Assembly (NCBI GenBank): GCA_937875295.1
Contig: CALLXS010000105.1
Coordinates: 1-22,635, forward strand
Source of the DNA: an uncultured bacterium
GTDB lineage: Bacteria > Bacteroidota > Ignavibacteria > Kapaibacteriales > UBA2268
Direction of reading: 5' to 3'
DNA length: 22,635 bases
Each line of letters opens with the position of its first letter. Position 1 is the first letter of the stretch. A program made the translations under genes and the position numbers. Shown one piece after another: positions 8,335 through 16,036 of this stretch. The notes beneath the pieces were generated by a model. That model made no database searches. It had not been told where the DNA came from and was given only the letters and a program-made list of their open reading frames with translations.

Positions 8335-9462
8335 TTATATTTCTAGTTTATAAATTCTTCTTCTTTTGTGATTAACAGGATTATAAAATTTCCACATAGC
8401 TTGTATTAGAGAATTGTCTTCTAATTCTTGATTAGATTCAGCATGTTTAAATCCCATTTCCATAGCTGTTTTTAGGATTTCAGTTACTAAAACTGCGTCA
8501 ACTCCCTTTGAGCGGTAATCTTCACGCACACCAGCAAAATAGAAGTCGAGTACTTCATAAGTCTTTAATCCTTTGAGCAGATGGAACAATCCAAATGGAA
8601 AGAGTTTGCCTTTAGCATTTTGCATTGCTTTAGATAAATTAGGCATAGTAATAATAAAACCAATTAATTCGTTTTTATCATTTTCGATTAATTTAATTAA
8701 ATTTGGGTTAAGAAATGGCAAATATTTTTTTATATAATAATCTCTTTGTTTATCTGTCAGAGGTACAGTTCCATAGTTATCTTTAAAAGTATCTTCTAAT
8801 AATTTAAATATTTCTTCGCCACGCTTTACATATTCAGATATAGTATCATATTCAACTAACTTAAATTTATGCTTTTTCATTACATAATCATTTACTCTTA
8901 ATAACTTTTCGGGAATATCATCTTTGCCCGGAGTTGTAGAGAAATATTCTACATAGTCGATATCCTTTTTAAAACCATATCTCTCTAAATATTCAGAATA
9001 ATATTCAAAGTTGTAAAATGAAGCAATTGTAGCTAATTTATCAAAGCCTTGCACTAACATTCCTTGCATATCAAAATCATTTAAGCCATGAGGACCGGTA
9101 ATGGTAGTCATACCTCTTTCTTTAGCAAAATTTACTACAGTATCGAGTAATAATTTGCATACTTCATAATCTTCAATAAACTCTATCCAACTAAATCTAC
9201 AATTTTTATAACCATATTTTTCATTAGCTGGTCTGCTTACTAAAGCCCCTACTCTACCAACTATTTTATTGCCTTTATAACATAAAAAAAGCTTTAAATC
9301 GACATCCTTTAATCCAGGATTTTTTTCTGGTAAGAAAGTATTTACTTCATCTGCCACTGTAGGTGGGACATAATATTTATTGTATTTATAGTGATTTAAT
9401 TGAAATACTACAAAATCTCTAATTTGTTTTTTAGTTGTAATTTCTTTAATTACATAACTCAT
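8335..9462 (-). CDS. Two-domain GNAT-like protein, conserved hypothetical
   Basis: A 375-residue protein of a conserved bacterial family usually annotated as hypothetical or GNAT acetyltransferase. The N-terminal region (about 1-180) has a GNAT-like core, GNKIVGRVGALVSRPANEKYG, and a strand-turn TITGPHGLNDFDMQGML. The C-terminal region (about 195-375) has NELIGFIITMPNLSKAM, the strand VLDFYFAGVREDYRSKGVD (R-x-x-G-V, a reduced CoA loop), and the final KHAESNQELEDNSLIQAMW helix. The repeated fold suggests an internal duplication with catalysis, if any, in the second half. It has an ATG start at the boundary of the long divergent spacer and is followed 48 bases later by the desulfidase-like gene. 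The substrate is unknown; peptidyl- or amino-acid-transfer roles are possible. Confidence 0.8.
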   Translation of the reverse strand: MSYVIKEITTKKQIRDFVVFQLNHYKYNKYYVPPTVADEVNTFLPEKNPGLKDVDLKLFLCYKGNKIVGRVGALVSRPANEKYGYKNCRFSWIEFIEDYEVCKLLLDTVVNFAKERGMTTITGPHGLNDFDMQGMLVQGFDKLATIASFYNFEYYSEYLERYGFKKDIDYVEYFSTTPGKDDIPEKLLRVNDYVMKKHKFKLVEYDTISEYVKRGEEIFKLLEDTFKDNYGTVPLTDKQRDYYIKKYLPFLNPNLIKLIENDKNELIGFIITMPNLSKAMQNAKGKLFPFGLFHLLKGLKTYEVLDFYFAGVREDYRSKGVDAVLVTEILKTAMEMGFKHAESNQELEDNSLIQAMWKFYNPVNHKRRRIYKLEI

Positions 9463-9711
9463 TTCATTATTATATATAATTTTAAAAAAACGAAATTAAC
9501 AAGAAATTTACAAATAATAAAATATTTCTTAAAATATTTATTAAATAATAATCGTCTCTAATATTATTAGTTATTTCTTAGAACAAATAATTAATTAATA
9601 TAAAAATTGAAATAAAATAAAACAATTCTTAATAACAATCGTTTTTTATATAAGAAATTAAGTTTTATTTAGTAAATATGGTACTTTGAAATATTATTTA
9701 AGAAAATAAAT

Positions 9712-9765
9712 TTAATAAAAAGTATTTAAAATTGATTTTTCATAAAATTTCTCCTTGATAATCAT
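9712..9765 (-). other. SD-preceded short ORF (17 codons), possible leader peptide
   Basis: On the minus strand AGGAG (9771-9775) is followed after five bases by ATG (9763-9765), opening a 17-codon frame, MIIKEKFYEKSILNTFY. Within it a second AGGAG (9751-9755) is followed after seven bases by ATG (9741-9743), opening a 5-codon frame, MKNQF. Two strong SD-start pairs in otherwise AT-only intergenic DNA are unlikely by chance, but neither opens a normal gene. They may be leader peptides, or remains of a lost gene. They lie 250-300 bases upstream of the double-GNAT start at 9462. Confidence 0.3.
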
Positions 9766-9788
9766 TTTAACTCCTAATAAGTATGACG

Positions 9789-9871
9789 GGTACTTCCCCT
9801 TCTATTCGGTTTTCATAAATTGGTGGTAAAAGATATTAGTAGTGAGTTTACAGGGGAAGCACCTTTTTTTT
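9789..9871 (+). ncRNA. Structured RNA element ending in a T-run (unidentified)
   Basis: GGTACTTCCCCT (9789-9800) pairs with AGGGGAAGCACC (9852-9863) with one mismatch in 12, and a run of eight Ts follows directly (9864-9871). Inside is a second possible helix, GTAAA (9826-9830) with TTTAC (9847-9851). The spacer lies between divergent genes, so neither flanking mRNA needs a terminator here. A short plus-strand RNA ending at the T-run is the most economical reading; a possible TTGAAA-N17-TAATAA promoter lies at 9607-9635. The alternative is a minus-strand leader whose hairpin precedes the SD-ATG pairs. It matches no SRP, RNase P, tmRNA or riboswitch core that I recognise. Confidence 0.4.
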
Positions 9872-9951
9872 ATATGAATATGTAATATTAATATAAAAGT
9901 TTAAAAAATAATAAAATGATTTGTTGAAATTTTGTGAAATAGAAAAAATTA

Positions 9952-9986
9952 ACCCAATTGACTATAGTTGATTGGGTTTTTTTTAT
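9952..9986 (+). terminator. Intrinsic terminator in divergent spacer
   Basis: ACCCAATTGACTA is followed directly by its complement TAGTTGATTGGGT, with two wobble pairs, giving a hairpin of at least ten pairs with a small loop. A run of eight Ts comes next. A T-rich stretch also follows on the minus strand. There is no annotated plus-strand gene upstream within the spacer, which supports an unannotated transcript ending here. The rest of 9463-10104 is nearly pure A/T with no coding signal that I can see. Confidence 0.65.
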
Positions 9987-10116
9987 ACTATTAGTTTGAA
10001 AAAAATTAAATATATAGTTTTAAGTATTTTTATAGATAAAATTTAGTTAATCTTTCTGAGATTATGATTATTTTTGTAATCTTAACAGTTTAATTATAAT
10101 TATATTGACAATCGAA

Positions 10117-11511
10117 ATGGATGAAATAAACCAAAAAATTGATGTAGAAATAATAATTGATAAAGAAACAGCAATTGAAGAAAATGAAATGCCTAGTGAG
10201 CAATATGGCGTTTTATATGTAATATCCACTCCGATTGGAAATGATGATGATATTTCTCTGAGAGCGTTGAAATCAATTAGGGGATCGCACTTAATAGTGT
10301 GCGAAGAAGGTAAAATAGGGGGAAGATTCCTACAAAAACATAGTATTACTCAAAAAATGGAACTTCTCAACGAAAATAATGAAGTAGAGAAAACTTACGA
10401 ATTGTTACAAAAGCTAAAATTGGGCAAAAGGATTGCATTAGTATCTGATTGCGGTACTCCAATCCTAGCTGACCCTGGACTATTATTAGTACAAGAGTGC
10501 ATTAAAAATAATATTAAAGTAGTTGCTGTACCTGGTGCAAGTAGCATTATGACTGCATTAGTAATGAGTTCATTCCCAATAAATTCATTTTTCTACGCTG
10601 GATTTATGAGCCGAGAAAAATCTGTAAGGTTAAATCAAATTGTAGAACTTGCAAATAATCCTCATACTGTTGTTTTACTAGAAACTCCATACAGACTAAT
10701 GCCATTATTAGAGGCTTTCCTTAAAGTAATTCCGCTGCGAAAAGCATATATCGGGTGCAATCTCACGATGTCATACGAAACACATCATTACGGAACATTT
10801 TCTGAATTATATGATAAATTTAATGAAAATAGATTCAAGGGTGAATTTGTTGTAGTGTTTGAAGGAAATATCGAATCTACTACTGTACTTATGCCAGAAG
10901 CATCTTCAATTGAAAGCTATTTAAGAGAAGATGATTATAGAGACAATTTCAGAGAAAGAGATAATTTCAGAAAACCAAGATATAATTCTAAAGTAAACGA
11001 TAGGTTTAAAAGAAAAATTGATGATGCAATAGAATTTAGAAATGATTACAAATCAAGAGATAATTTCCCAGCTAGAGGAAGAAAAAGATTTGGAGCTGAA
11101 GAAAATCCTGATAATAATGAATTCACAAATGACGAAACTAATAATAGAATAAATAAATTTTCTCGTGATGATCGTCGTCCGTTCAAACGAGATAATGATA
11201 ATTCCTCACGTGGAGAACGTCGTCCGTTCAAACGAGATAATGATGATTCCTCACGTGGAGAACGTCGTCCGTTCAAACGAGATAATGATGATTCCTCTCG
11301 CGGAGATCGTCGTCCATTCAAGCGTGATAATGATAATTCCTCACGCGGAGAACGTCGTCCATTCAAGCGTGATAATGATAATTCCTCACGCGGAGAACGT
11401 CGTCCGTTCAAGCGTGACAATGATAATTCCTCACGTGGAGAACGTCGTCCGTTCAAAAGAAAAGGTAACGATTCTTTTAAAGGTAAAGGTAAACCATTTA
11501 AAAGAAAATAA
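10117..11511 (+). CDS. rsmI: RsmI-family rRNA 2'-O-methyltransferase with repeat-rich basic C-terminal tail
   Basis: The first ~250 residues form a tetrapyrrole-methylase-fold SAM-dependent methyltransferase of the RsmI family, which methylates the 2'-OH of C1402 in 16S rRNA. Visible motifs are YVISTPIGNDDDISLRAL, DCGTPILADPG, AVPGASSIMTALVMS, FYAGFMSREK and LLETPYRLMPLLEAF. The usual E-D-T-R segment reads CEEGKIGGRFLQ, so this is a divergent member. A low-complexity Arg/Asp/Lys-rich tail of about 210 residues follows. Its end has six 15-residue repeats (RRPFKRDNDNSSRGE) plus a partial seventh, resembling RGG-type RNA-binding tails. I chose the ATG at 10117; an in-frame TTG at 10105 adds four residues, and neither has a good SD. 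The gene appears to lead a long plus-strand unit, 60 bp before yebC. Confidence 0.85.
   Translation: MDEINQKIDVEIIIDKETAIEENEMPSEQYGVLYVISTPIGNDDDISLRALKSIRGSHLIVCEEGKIGGRFLQKHSITQKMELLNENNEVEKTYELLQKLKLGKRIALVSDCGTPILADPGLLLVQECIKNNIKVVAVPGASSIMTALVMSSFPINSFFYAGFMSREKSVRLNQIVELANNPHTVVLLETPYRLMPLLEAFLKVIPLRKAYIGCNLTMSYETHHYGTFSELYDKFNENRFKGEFVVVFEGNIESTTVLMPEASSIESYLREDDYRDNFRERDNFRKPRYNSKVNDRFKRKIDDAIEFRNDYKSRDNFPARGRKRFGAEENPDNNEFTNDETNNRINKFSRDDRRPFKRDNDNSSRGERRPFKRDNDDSSRGERRPFKRDNDDSSRGDRRPFKRDNDNSSRGERRPFKRDNDNSSRGERRPFKRDNDNSSRGERRPFKRKGNDSFKGKGKPFKRK
11173..11460 (+). repeat. 45-bp in-frame tandem repeat (six copies plus partial)
   Basis: Six 45-bp units start at 11173, 11218, 11263, 11308, 11353 and 11398, with an 18-base partial unit at 11443. 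Each encodes RRPFKR-D-N-D-(N/D)-SSRG-(E/D). Units differ by few substitutions (AAACGA versus AAGCGT, TCACGT versus TCTCGC), so expansion was recent or is kept uniform by recombination. It is more GC-rich than the surrounding gene. The repeat also keeps long frames open in other phases, which I regard as artefacts. Confidence 0.95.
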
Positions 11512-11571
11512 TTAAATTGATTTTAATTAATGATTAAATAGAAGTATATAAAATAATATAAAGGAAAAATA

Positions 11572-12327
11572 ATGTCAGGTCATAGTAAATGGGCTAATAT
11601 AAAGCACCGCAAAGGCAGACAAGATGCAAAAAGAGGTAAAATATTTACCAGAATTGCTAAAGAAATTACAATTTCAGCACGAGATGGTGGTGGAGACCCA
11701 GAAATGAACCCAAGATTACGACTTGCTATACAAAGTGCAAGGGCTGTAAATATGCCATCTGATAATATTAATCGTGCTATTAAAAAGGGTACAGGAGAAT
11801 TAGAGGGTAGTAATTATGAAGAACTTACTTATGAAGGATATGCACCTTTAGGAGTGGCTGTAATTGTAGAGACAGTAACAGATAATAAAGTCCGAACAGT
11901 AGCAGAAGTGCGTCAAGTATTTAATAAGTATAATGGAAATATGGGCGAAAGCAATTCTGTGATGTGGAATTTTGGTAGAAAAGGAGCTTTTACATTTAAT
12001 ACAAATGGTAAAAGCGAAGATGAATTATTTGAAACTGTTATTGAAGCAGGTGCTGAAGATTTAGAATTTGACGAAGAAAGCTCACGTATTATTTGTCCAA
12101 TGGAAGAATTTAATTCAGTAAATAAGTATTTAAGCGAAAAGCAATTCGACGTAACTGAAGGTAAATTAGAATATATCCCTTCAAATTTTGCACCTATTAC
12201 AAGCGTAGATGATGCACGCAAAGTAATGAAATTCATTGACGCTATGGAAGATTTAGACGATGTACAAAATGTATATTCGAACTTTGATATTCCTGATGAT
12301 ATTATGGAAGAATTGGAAAACGATTAA
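11572..12327 (+). CDS. yebC: YebC/PmpR family protein (TACO1-like)
   Basis: A full-length YebC-family protein (251 residues) beginning with the family signature MSGHSKWANIKHRKGRQD and continuing with KRGKIFTRIAKEI, NPRLRLAIQSAR, MPSDNINRAIKKG, YEGYAPLGVAVIVETVTDN, NKYNGNMGESNSVMWNF and an acidic C-terminus. Members were described as transcriptional regulators (PmpR) and more recently as translation factors that relieve ribosome stalling, like mitochondrial TACO1. The start has a clear SD, AAGGA, 6 bases upstream of the ATG. It follows rsmI and precedes tsaB by 59 bp on the same strand. Nearby genes for rRNA and tRNA modification agree with a translation-related role. Confidence 0.97.
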   Translation: MSGHSKWANIKHRKGRQDAKRGKIFTRIAKEITISARDGGGDPEMNPRLRLAIQSARAVNMPSDNINRAIKKGTGELEGSNYEELTYEGYAPLGVAVIVETVTDNKVRTVAEVRQVFNKYNGNMGESNSVMWNFGRKGAFTFNTNGKSEDELFETVIEAGAEDLEFDEESSRIICPMEEFNSVNKYLSEKQFDVTEGKLEYIPSNFAPITSVDDARKVMKFIDAMEDLDDVQNVYSNFDIPDDIMEELEND

Positions 12328-12386
12328 ATATTAGTTTTAGATTATTCTGTTTAATTTAGATAAAATATTCAATAACTTTCTCGACT

Positions 12387-13175
12387 ATGTCTAAACCAAC
12401 AATTATATTATCATTAGAATCAGCTGGGAATATTTGCTCTGCTTCAATTAGTATAAATAATGTAATTTCTGCTACATTTTCAGTTTATCTTGCTAATAAA
12501 CACGATAAATTATTAGCAGAATTTGCTAAAAGACTTCTAAACGATTTAGATATAAGTATTACTGAATTAGATGCTGTTGCTGTGTCGGCTGGACCTGGTT
12601 CGTTCACTGGACTAAGAATAAGTGGAAGTATTGCTAAAGCAATGTGCTTTGGAGGAACTCCAAATCTAATTGCCGTTCCTAATTTAATGGCATTTGCATA
12701 TAATTGTTATAAGAATATTAATAAGAAAAGGTGATGTTATGAATTCTACCCCACGTGCATTTCTTGAAATTAAGTCGCAATATAACAATTTTAATGAAAC
12801 AGAAAGAAAAATATTAATAATAATGTTTTCTTAAGAAATTCTAAAGAAAATAATACAATAAATAAAATAATTGCTACAATTAAAGCTCAAAAAGATTTGC
12901 TATATTTCCAAGAATTTTCAAATGAATTTATTGCTTTGAACGAGCCAAAATTAGTTGCTCAAGATTATTTTCAACAAAATGATGCGAGCAATTCTATTTT
13001 TTGTGGTAGTGCAGCATATTTATTTCCAAAATACAACATTGATATTAATTCAATAAATTTTTCTGCTGAATTAATTTCAAATCTAGCTAATGAGATGTTA
13101 TCAAAAGGAGAATTTACTTCTCCAGATGAGTATACTCCAATGTATTTTCAAGATTTTAATCCAAAAAAAATATAA
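12387..13175 (+). pseudogene. tsaB: tRNA t6A synthesis protein TsaB, interrupted by two compensating frameshifts
   Basis: TsaB is the inactive paralogue partner of TsaD in forming threonylcarbamoyl-adenosine at tRNA A37. The first 115 codons (12387-12734) carry the ASKHA N-terminus: LSLESAG, NKHDKLLAEF and VSAGPGSFTGLRISGSIAKA. This frame stops at TGA 12732. Removing one A from the AAAA at 12726-12729 lets it continue as NKKGDVMNSTPRAFLEIKSQ. Adding one A to the AAAAA at 12807-12811 then restores the original frame (RKNINNNVFLRNSKE), which runs to 13175 and ends YTPMYFQDFNPKKI, a usual TsaB ending. The restored protein is about 262 residues. Two opposite indels in A-runs, in a normally essential gene, suggest sequencing or assembly error more than true decay. 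It is 15 bp from the next gene. Confidence 0.88.
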
Positions 13176-13190
13176 TATAAAGATAGGAAG

Positions 13191-13640
13191 ATGTTTTTAA
13201 ATAATTTACCAATATTATCTTTTTTAATTCTTTGCTGGATGCTCACTATTGCTGATGAATTTTCTCAGAAGAAAAAAATATTTCCTGAGTTTTTATCTAA
13301 TAATACTTTAGCTGGGATAATGGGAATATTGATATTATTTTGGGGCTTATTTCAATTTTATGCAAATTTTAATTATTTGATTTATCAGTTTCGATTTAAT
13401 TATATAGTTGTTATTCTTAGATTTCTCGTTATTATTTATTTCATTGTATGTGGCTTTGTATTGACCTTTAAAGGTTTTGGCAAATATCTATATACTAAGA
13501 ATAAAAGATCTCAAGAAAATTATCAGCGAACAAAAGAGGTATTATTACCTCTTCAGTCAATTTTATCGAAAGTAGGGTTATTGTTAATAATTATTAATCT
13601 TGTTAATTATTTTCTATCAATGAGTAAAATGGAAATTTAG
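13191..13640 (+). CDS. Small integral membrane protein, unknown function
   Basis: A 149-residue protein with four predicted transmembrane helices: PILSFLILCWMLTIA; LAGIMGILILFWGLFQFYA; IVVILRFLVIIYFIVCGFVLTF; and a C-terminal VGLLLIIINLVNYFL. Loops contain basic clusters (SQKKK, YTKNKRSQ) that suggest a cytosolic side. I see no catalytic or binding motif and do not recognise the family. The ATG at 13191 has GGA just upstream at short spacing. It sits 15 bp after tsaB and 11 bp before the Sir2 gene, so it is firmly inside the plus-strand unit and probably real. Confidence 0.75.
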   Translation: MFLNNLPILSFLILCWMLTIADEFSQKKKIFPEFLSNNTLAGIMGILILFWGLFQFYANFNYLIYQFRFNYIVVILRFLVIIYFIVCGFVLTFKGFGKYLYTKNKRSQENYQRTKEVLLPLQSILSKVGLLLIIINLVNYFLSMSKMEI

Positions 13641-13651
13641 AGGAGACAAAA

Positions 13652-14401
13652 GTGGAAATTCCTAAAATAATAATAGATAAATTAAAAATTGCTAAAAATA
13701 TAGTAATTTTGTCAGGTGCTGGAATGTCAGCAGAAAGTGGTGTTAGTACTTTTAGAGACCCCGATGGCTTATGGGCAAAATTCTCACCTACTGAGCTTGC
13801 TAGTATGGATGGATTTATGTCTAATCCTCAATTAGTTTGGGATTGGTATTCAATGAGATTAAACGTTATTAACAATGTATCTCCTAACAATGGGCATAAA
13901 GCTGTAGCTGAAATGGAAAAATATTTTGATGATGTAACTGTAATTACTCAAAATGTAGACAAACTCCATCAAAGAGCAGGTAGCAAGAAAGTATATGAAT
14001 TACACGGTAATATTGTAGAAAATTATTGCTCTAAGTGCCATGAACCATTTACAAAATCAATTTTAGAATTAGACAAAGAAATTCCAAAATGTGAGCATTG
14101 TGGTGGGTATATTCGACCTGCTGTTGTTTGGTTTGGAGAAGAATTACCTCAAAAAGCATTTAAAGAATCAGTAATCGCATCTCAAAAAGCTGATATAATG
14201 TTTGTAATAGGAACTTCCGGTGAGGTTTATCCAGCAGCACAATTACCTTTTAATGCAAAAAATTCAGGTGCATTTGTAGTTGAAATTAATCCAAATCATA
14301 CTGCACTTTCACAATACTTAGATATTTCTATACATGAACCAAGTGGAGTGGCGATGCCTAAAATTTTAGAAAATTATTTAATAGAAAGAGGCAGAAAATG
14401 A
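13652..14401 (+). CDS. NAD-dependent protein deacylase, Sir2 family class III
   Basis: A 249-residue sirtuin that removes acyl groups from protein lysines using NAD. Motifs in order are the Rossmann loop GAGMSAESGVSTFRDPDGLW, TQNVDKLHQRAG, catalytic H118 in ELHG, a zinc knuckle with C126/C129 and C147/C150, and FVIGTSGEVYPAA near the NAD ribose. Y66 and R69 in VWDWYSMR match the Y-x-x-R pair that binds acidic acyl groups in SIRT5 and CobB. Desuccinylase or demalonylase activity is therefore likely in addition to deacetylase activity. Translation starts at GTG 13652 with a strong SD, AGGAG, 6 bases upstream. The gene overlaps acpS by four bases (ATGA), implying translational coupling. Confidence 0.95.
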   Translation: MEIPKIIIDKLKIAKNIVILSGAGMSAESGVSTFRDPDGLWAKFSPTELASMDGFMSNPQLVWDWYSMRLNVINNVSPNNGHKAVAEMEKYFDDVTVITQNVDKLHQRAGSKKVYELHGNIVENYCSKCHEPFTKSILELDKEIPKCEHCGGYIRPAVVWFGEELPQKAFKESVIASQKADIMFVIGTSGEVYPAAQLPFNAKNSGAFVVEINPNHTALSQYLDISIHEPSGVAMPKILENYLIERGRK

Positions 14402-14769
14402 TATTAGGGGTTGGAACTGATATTATTGAAGTTCAAAGAATACAGGAAAGTATTGAAAAATATAAGGATAAATTCTTAAATAGAGTATTCACAAAAACTG
14501 AAATTGAATATTGCGAAACTTTTAACGATAAGAAATTCTTGCATTATGCTGCTCGCTTTGCTGCAGAAGAAGCTTTTAGCAAAGCTTTAGGAACCGGTAT
14601 AACCGAAGGATTTAAGCTCAATGAATTTGGAGTACTAAATGATAACAAGGGCAAACCAACATCACAACTATTTGGCGATTTTATTCATAAATATAGTGAT
14701 CTGAAGATTTCTATTTCTCTATCGCATATAAATAATTTTGCTACAGCAATTGTAATTGTCGAAAAATAA
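14398..14769 (+). CDS. acpS: Holo-[acyl-carrier-protein] synthase AcpS
   Basis: A 123-residue group I phosphopantetheinyl transferase that moves 4'-phosphopantetheine from CoA to a serine of ACP, activating fatty-acid synthesis. Family motifs are the N-terminal GVGTDIIEVQRI (Mg-binding Asp 8), VFTKTEIEYC, the central AARFAAEEAFSKALGTGI (Mg-binding Glu and catalytic Lys), and the C-terminal SLSHINNFATAIVIVE. The length is typical. The ATG overlaps the end of the Sir2 gene as ATGA, so the two are probably translated in sequence. The pairing links ACP activation with removal of acyl marks on proteins, but this may be only operon packing. Confidence 0.96.
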   Translation: MILGVGTDIIEVQRIQESIEKYKDKFLNRVFTKTEIEYCETFNDKKFLHYAARFAAEEAFSKALGTGITEGFKLNEFGVLNDNKGKPTSQLFGDFIHKYSDLKISISLSHINNFATAIVIVEK

Positions 14770-14808
14770 TTTAAATTAAATATTAATTTTAAGAATAATA
14801 AATAAAAA

Positions 14809-15957
14809 ATGGAAAAATTTAAAAATATGAGGTTTGTAAATAGGAGGATAATAGAAGCGGTAATTTTCCTCATTATTTTCTTTGCAATATTTAGTTATTT
14901 AGCTGAAGTAATGACTTTGCAAAATATGCTAAATACTATTATGCAAACTTCATACCACTTACTTATTGATACTGTTCTTTATATTATGGGTATTACTGTA
15001 CTATCAGGAGCATTAGGCAAACTTCTAACTGAATTCGGTGTAGTAAGGTTGCTTGAATCAATTTTAAAACCATTGATGAAGCCCCTTTATAATTTGCCAG
15101 GAGTATCCGCTTTAGGTGCTGTAATGACATTCTTATCAGATAATCCAGCGATAATTTCACTTTCTAAAGACCCAAACTTTAATAAATATTTTAAAAAATT
15201 CCAATTAATTTCTCTTACGAATTTTGGAACTGCGTTTGGAATGGGACTAGTCGTGATTGCATTTATGGCAGGTAAGGGCTATGCTTTTGGAGCTTTAATT
15301 GGTTTAGTCGGGGCAATATTTGGTAGTATTATATCTACTCGCTTAATGCAAAAATTTACTTTAAAGTTATATCCAGAATATAAATATGAAGAAGTCCAAG
15401 GTGGAGACGAAGATTTAATTTCTTTTAAATCAGAAGGAAGTATTTTTATTAGATTTTTAAATTCTATTTTAGATGGTGGAAAAACAGGTGTCGATATTGG
15501 TTTAGCTATTATTCCAGGTGTATTAATTATTTCTACTTTTGTGATGATCCTTACTTTTGGTCCTTCTCCTGATGGATATACAGGGGCTGCTTATGAAGGT
15601 GTAGCTTTGCTACCATATTTAGCTGGTAAAGTTAATTTTATTTTTGAATGGTTATTTGGATTTACTAATCCTGAATTAATTGCCTTTCCTATTACGTCTT
15701 TAGGAGCTGTAGGGGCAGCTTTGGGTTTAATTCCAAGATTTATTTCTCAAGGATTTATTGATGGCAATGCAATTGCAGTCTTTACCGCAATTGGTATGTG
15801 TTGGAGTGGATTTTTAAGTACTCATACTGCTATGCTTGATTCGCTTGGATATAGACAGTTAACTTCAAAAGCTATTATTTCACATTCAATTGGAGGTCTT
15901 TTCGCAGGAATATTTGCTCATTGGTTATATGTAGCTGTAACGGCATTGTTTTTTTAA
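14809..15957 (+). CDS. Nucleoside-recognition (Gate) domain membrane protein, CD0519/CD1768-like
   Basis: A 382-residue polytopic inner-membrane protein with about nine hydrophobic segments and two Gate-type repeats. The first covers ITVLSGALGKLLTEFGVVRL through the FLSDNPAIISLS and TNFGTAFGMGLVVIAFM segments. The second covers GVDIGLAIIPGVLIISTFVM through NPELIAFPITSLGAVG and MCWSGFLSTHTAMLDSLG. Gate domains occur in nucleoside transporters and in SpmA/SpmB spore-maturation proteins; this stand-alone type is of unknown substrate. The start ATG 14809 is 39 bp from acpS; an ATG at 14827 is also possible. It is the last gene before a strong terminator. Confidence 0.85.
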   Translation: MEKFKNMRFVNRRIIEAVIFLIIFFAIFSYLAEVMTLQNMLNTIMQTSYHLLIDTVLYIMGITVLSGALGKLLTEFGVVRLLESILKPLMKPLYNLPGVSALGAVMTFLSDNPAIISLSKDPNFNKYFKKFQLISLTNFGTAFGMGLVVIAFMAGKGYAFGALIGLVGAIFGSIISTRLMQKFTLKLYPEYKYEEVQGGDEDLISFKSEGSIFIRFLNSILDGGKTGVDIGLAIIPGVLIISTFVMILTFGPSPDGYTGAAYEGVALLPYLAGKVNFIFEWLFGFTNPELIAFPITSLGAVGAALGLIPRFISQGFIDGNAIAVFTAIGMCWSGFLSTHTAMLDSLGYRQLTSKAIISHSIGGLFAGIFAHWLYVAVTALFF

Positions 15958-15980
15958 TACGAATTAACTTTTAGAAAAGA

Positions 15981-16016
15981 AAAGAGCAATAATAAAAATT
16001 ATTGCTCTTTTTATTT
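15981..16016. terminator. Perfect bidirectional intrinsic terminator
   Basis: AAAGAGCAATAAT (15981-15993) and ATTATTGCTCTTT (15998-16010) are exact complements around a four-A loop. On the plus strand the sequence continues with Ts, and on the minus strand with Ts interrupted by C. It lies between the convergent Gate-protein gene and the OPT transporter gene and should end both transcripts. Confidence 0.9.
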
Positions 16017-16036
16017 AAATTAGAATGATATTAAAA

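Noticed and set aside
9783..9871. SRP RNA, 6S RNA or a known riboswitch
   Set aside because: The conserved SRP GGAAG/AGCA loop context, 6S central bubble with long flanking arms, and aptamer cores I know (TPP, cobalamin, SAM, FMN, fluoride, c-di-GMP) are not present. I left it as unidentified.
11046..11456. A 136-codon minus-strand frame of Arg/Ser-rich repeats, and a plus-strand frame at 11165-11515
   Set aside because: Both are kept open by the 45-bp tandem repeat inside the rsmI tail. The in-frame product continues a recognisable methyltransferase, while the others have no start signal or family resemblance.
11173..11460. CRISPR-like array
   Set aside because: Units are contiguous 45-bp repeats with no unique spacers and are in frame with a coding sequence.
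12897..13175. Independent 92-codon gene with TTG start
   Set aside because: It continues the TsaB C-terminus once two single-base indels are repaired, with no SD of its own.
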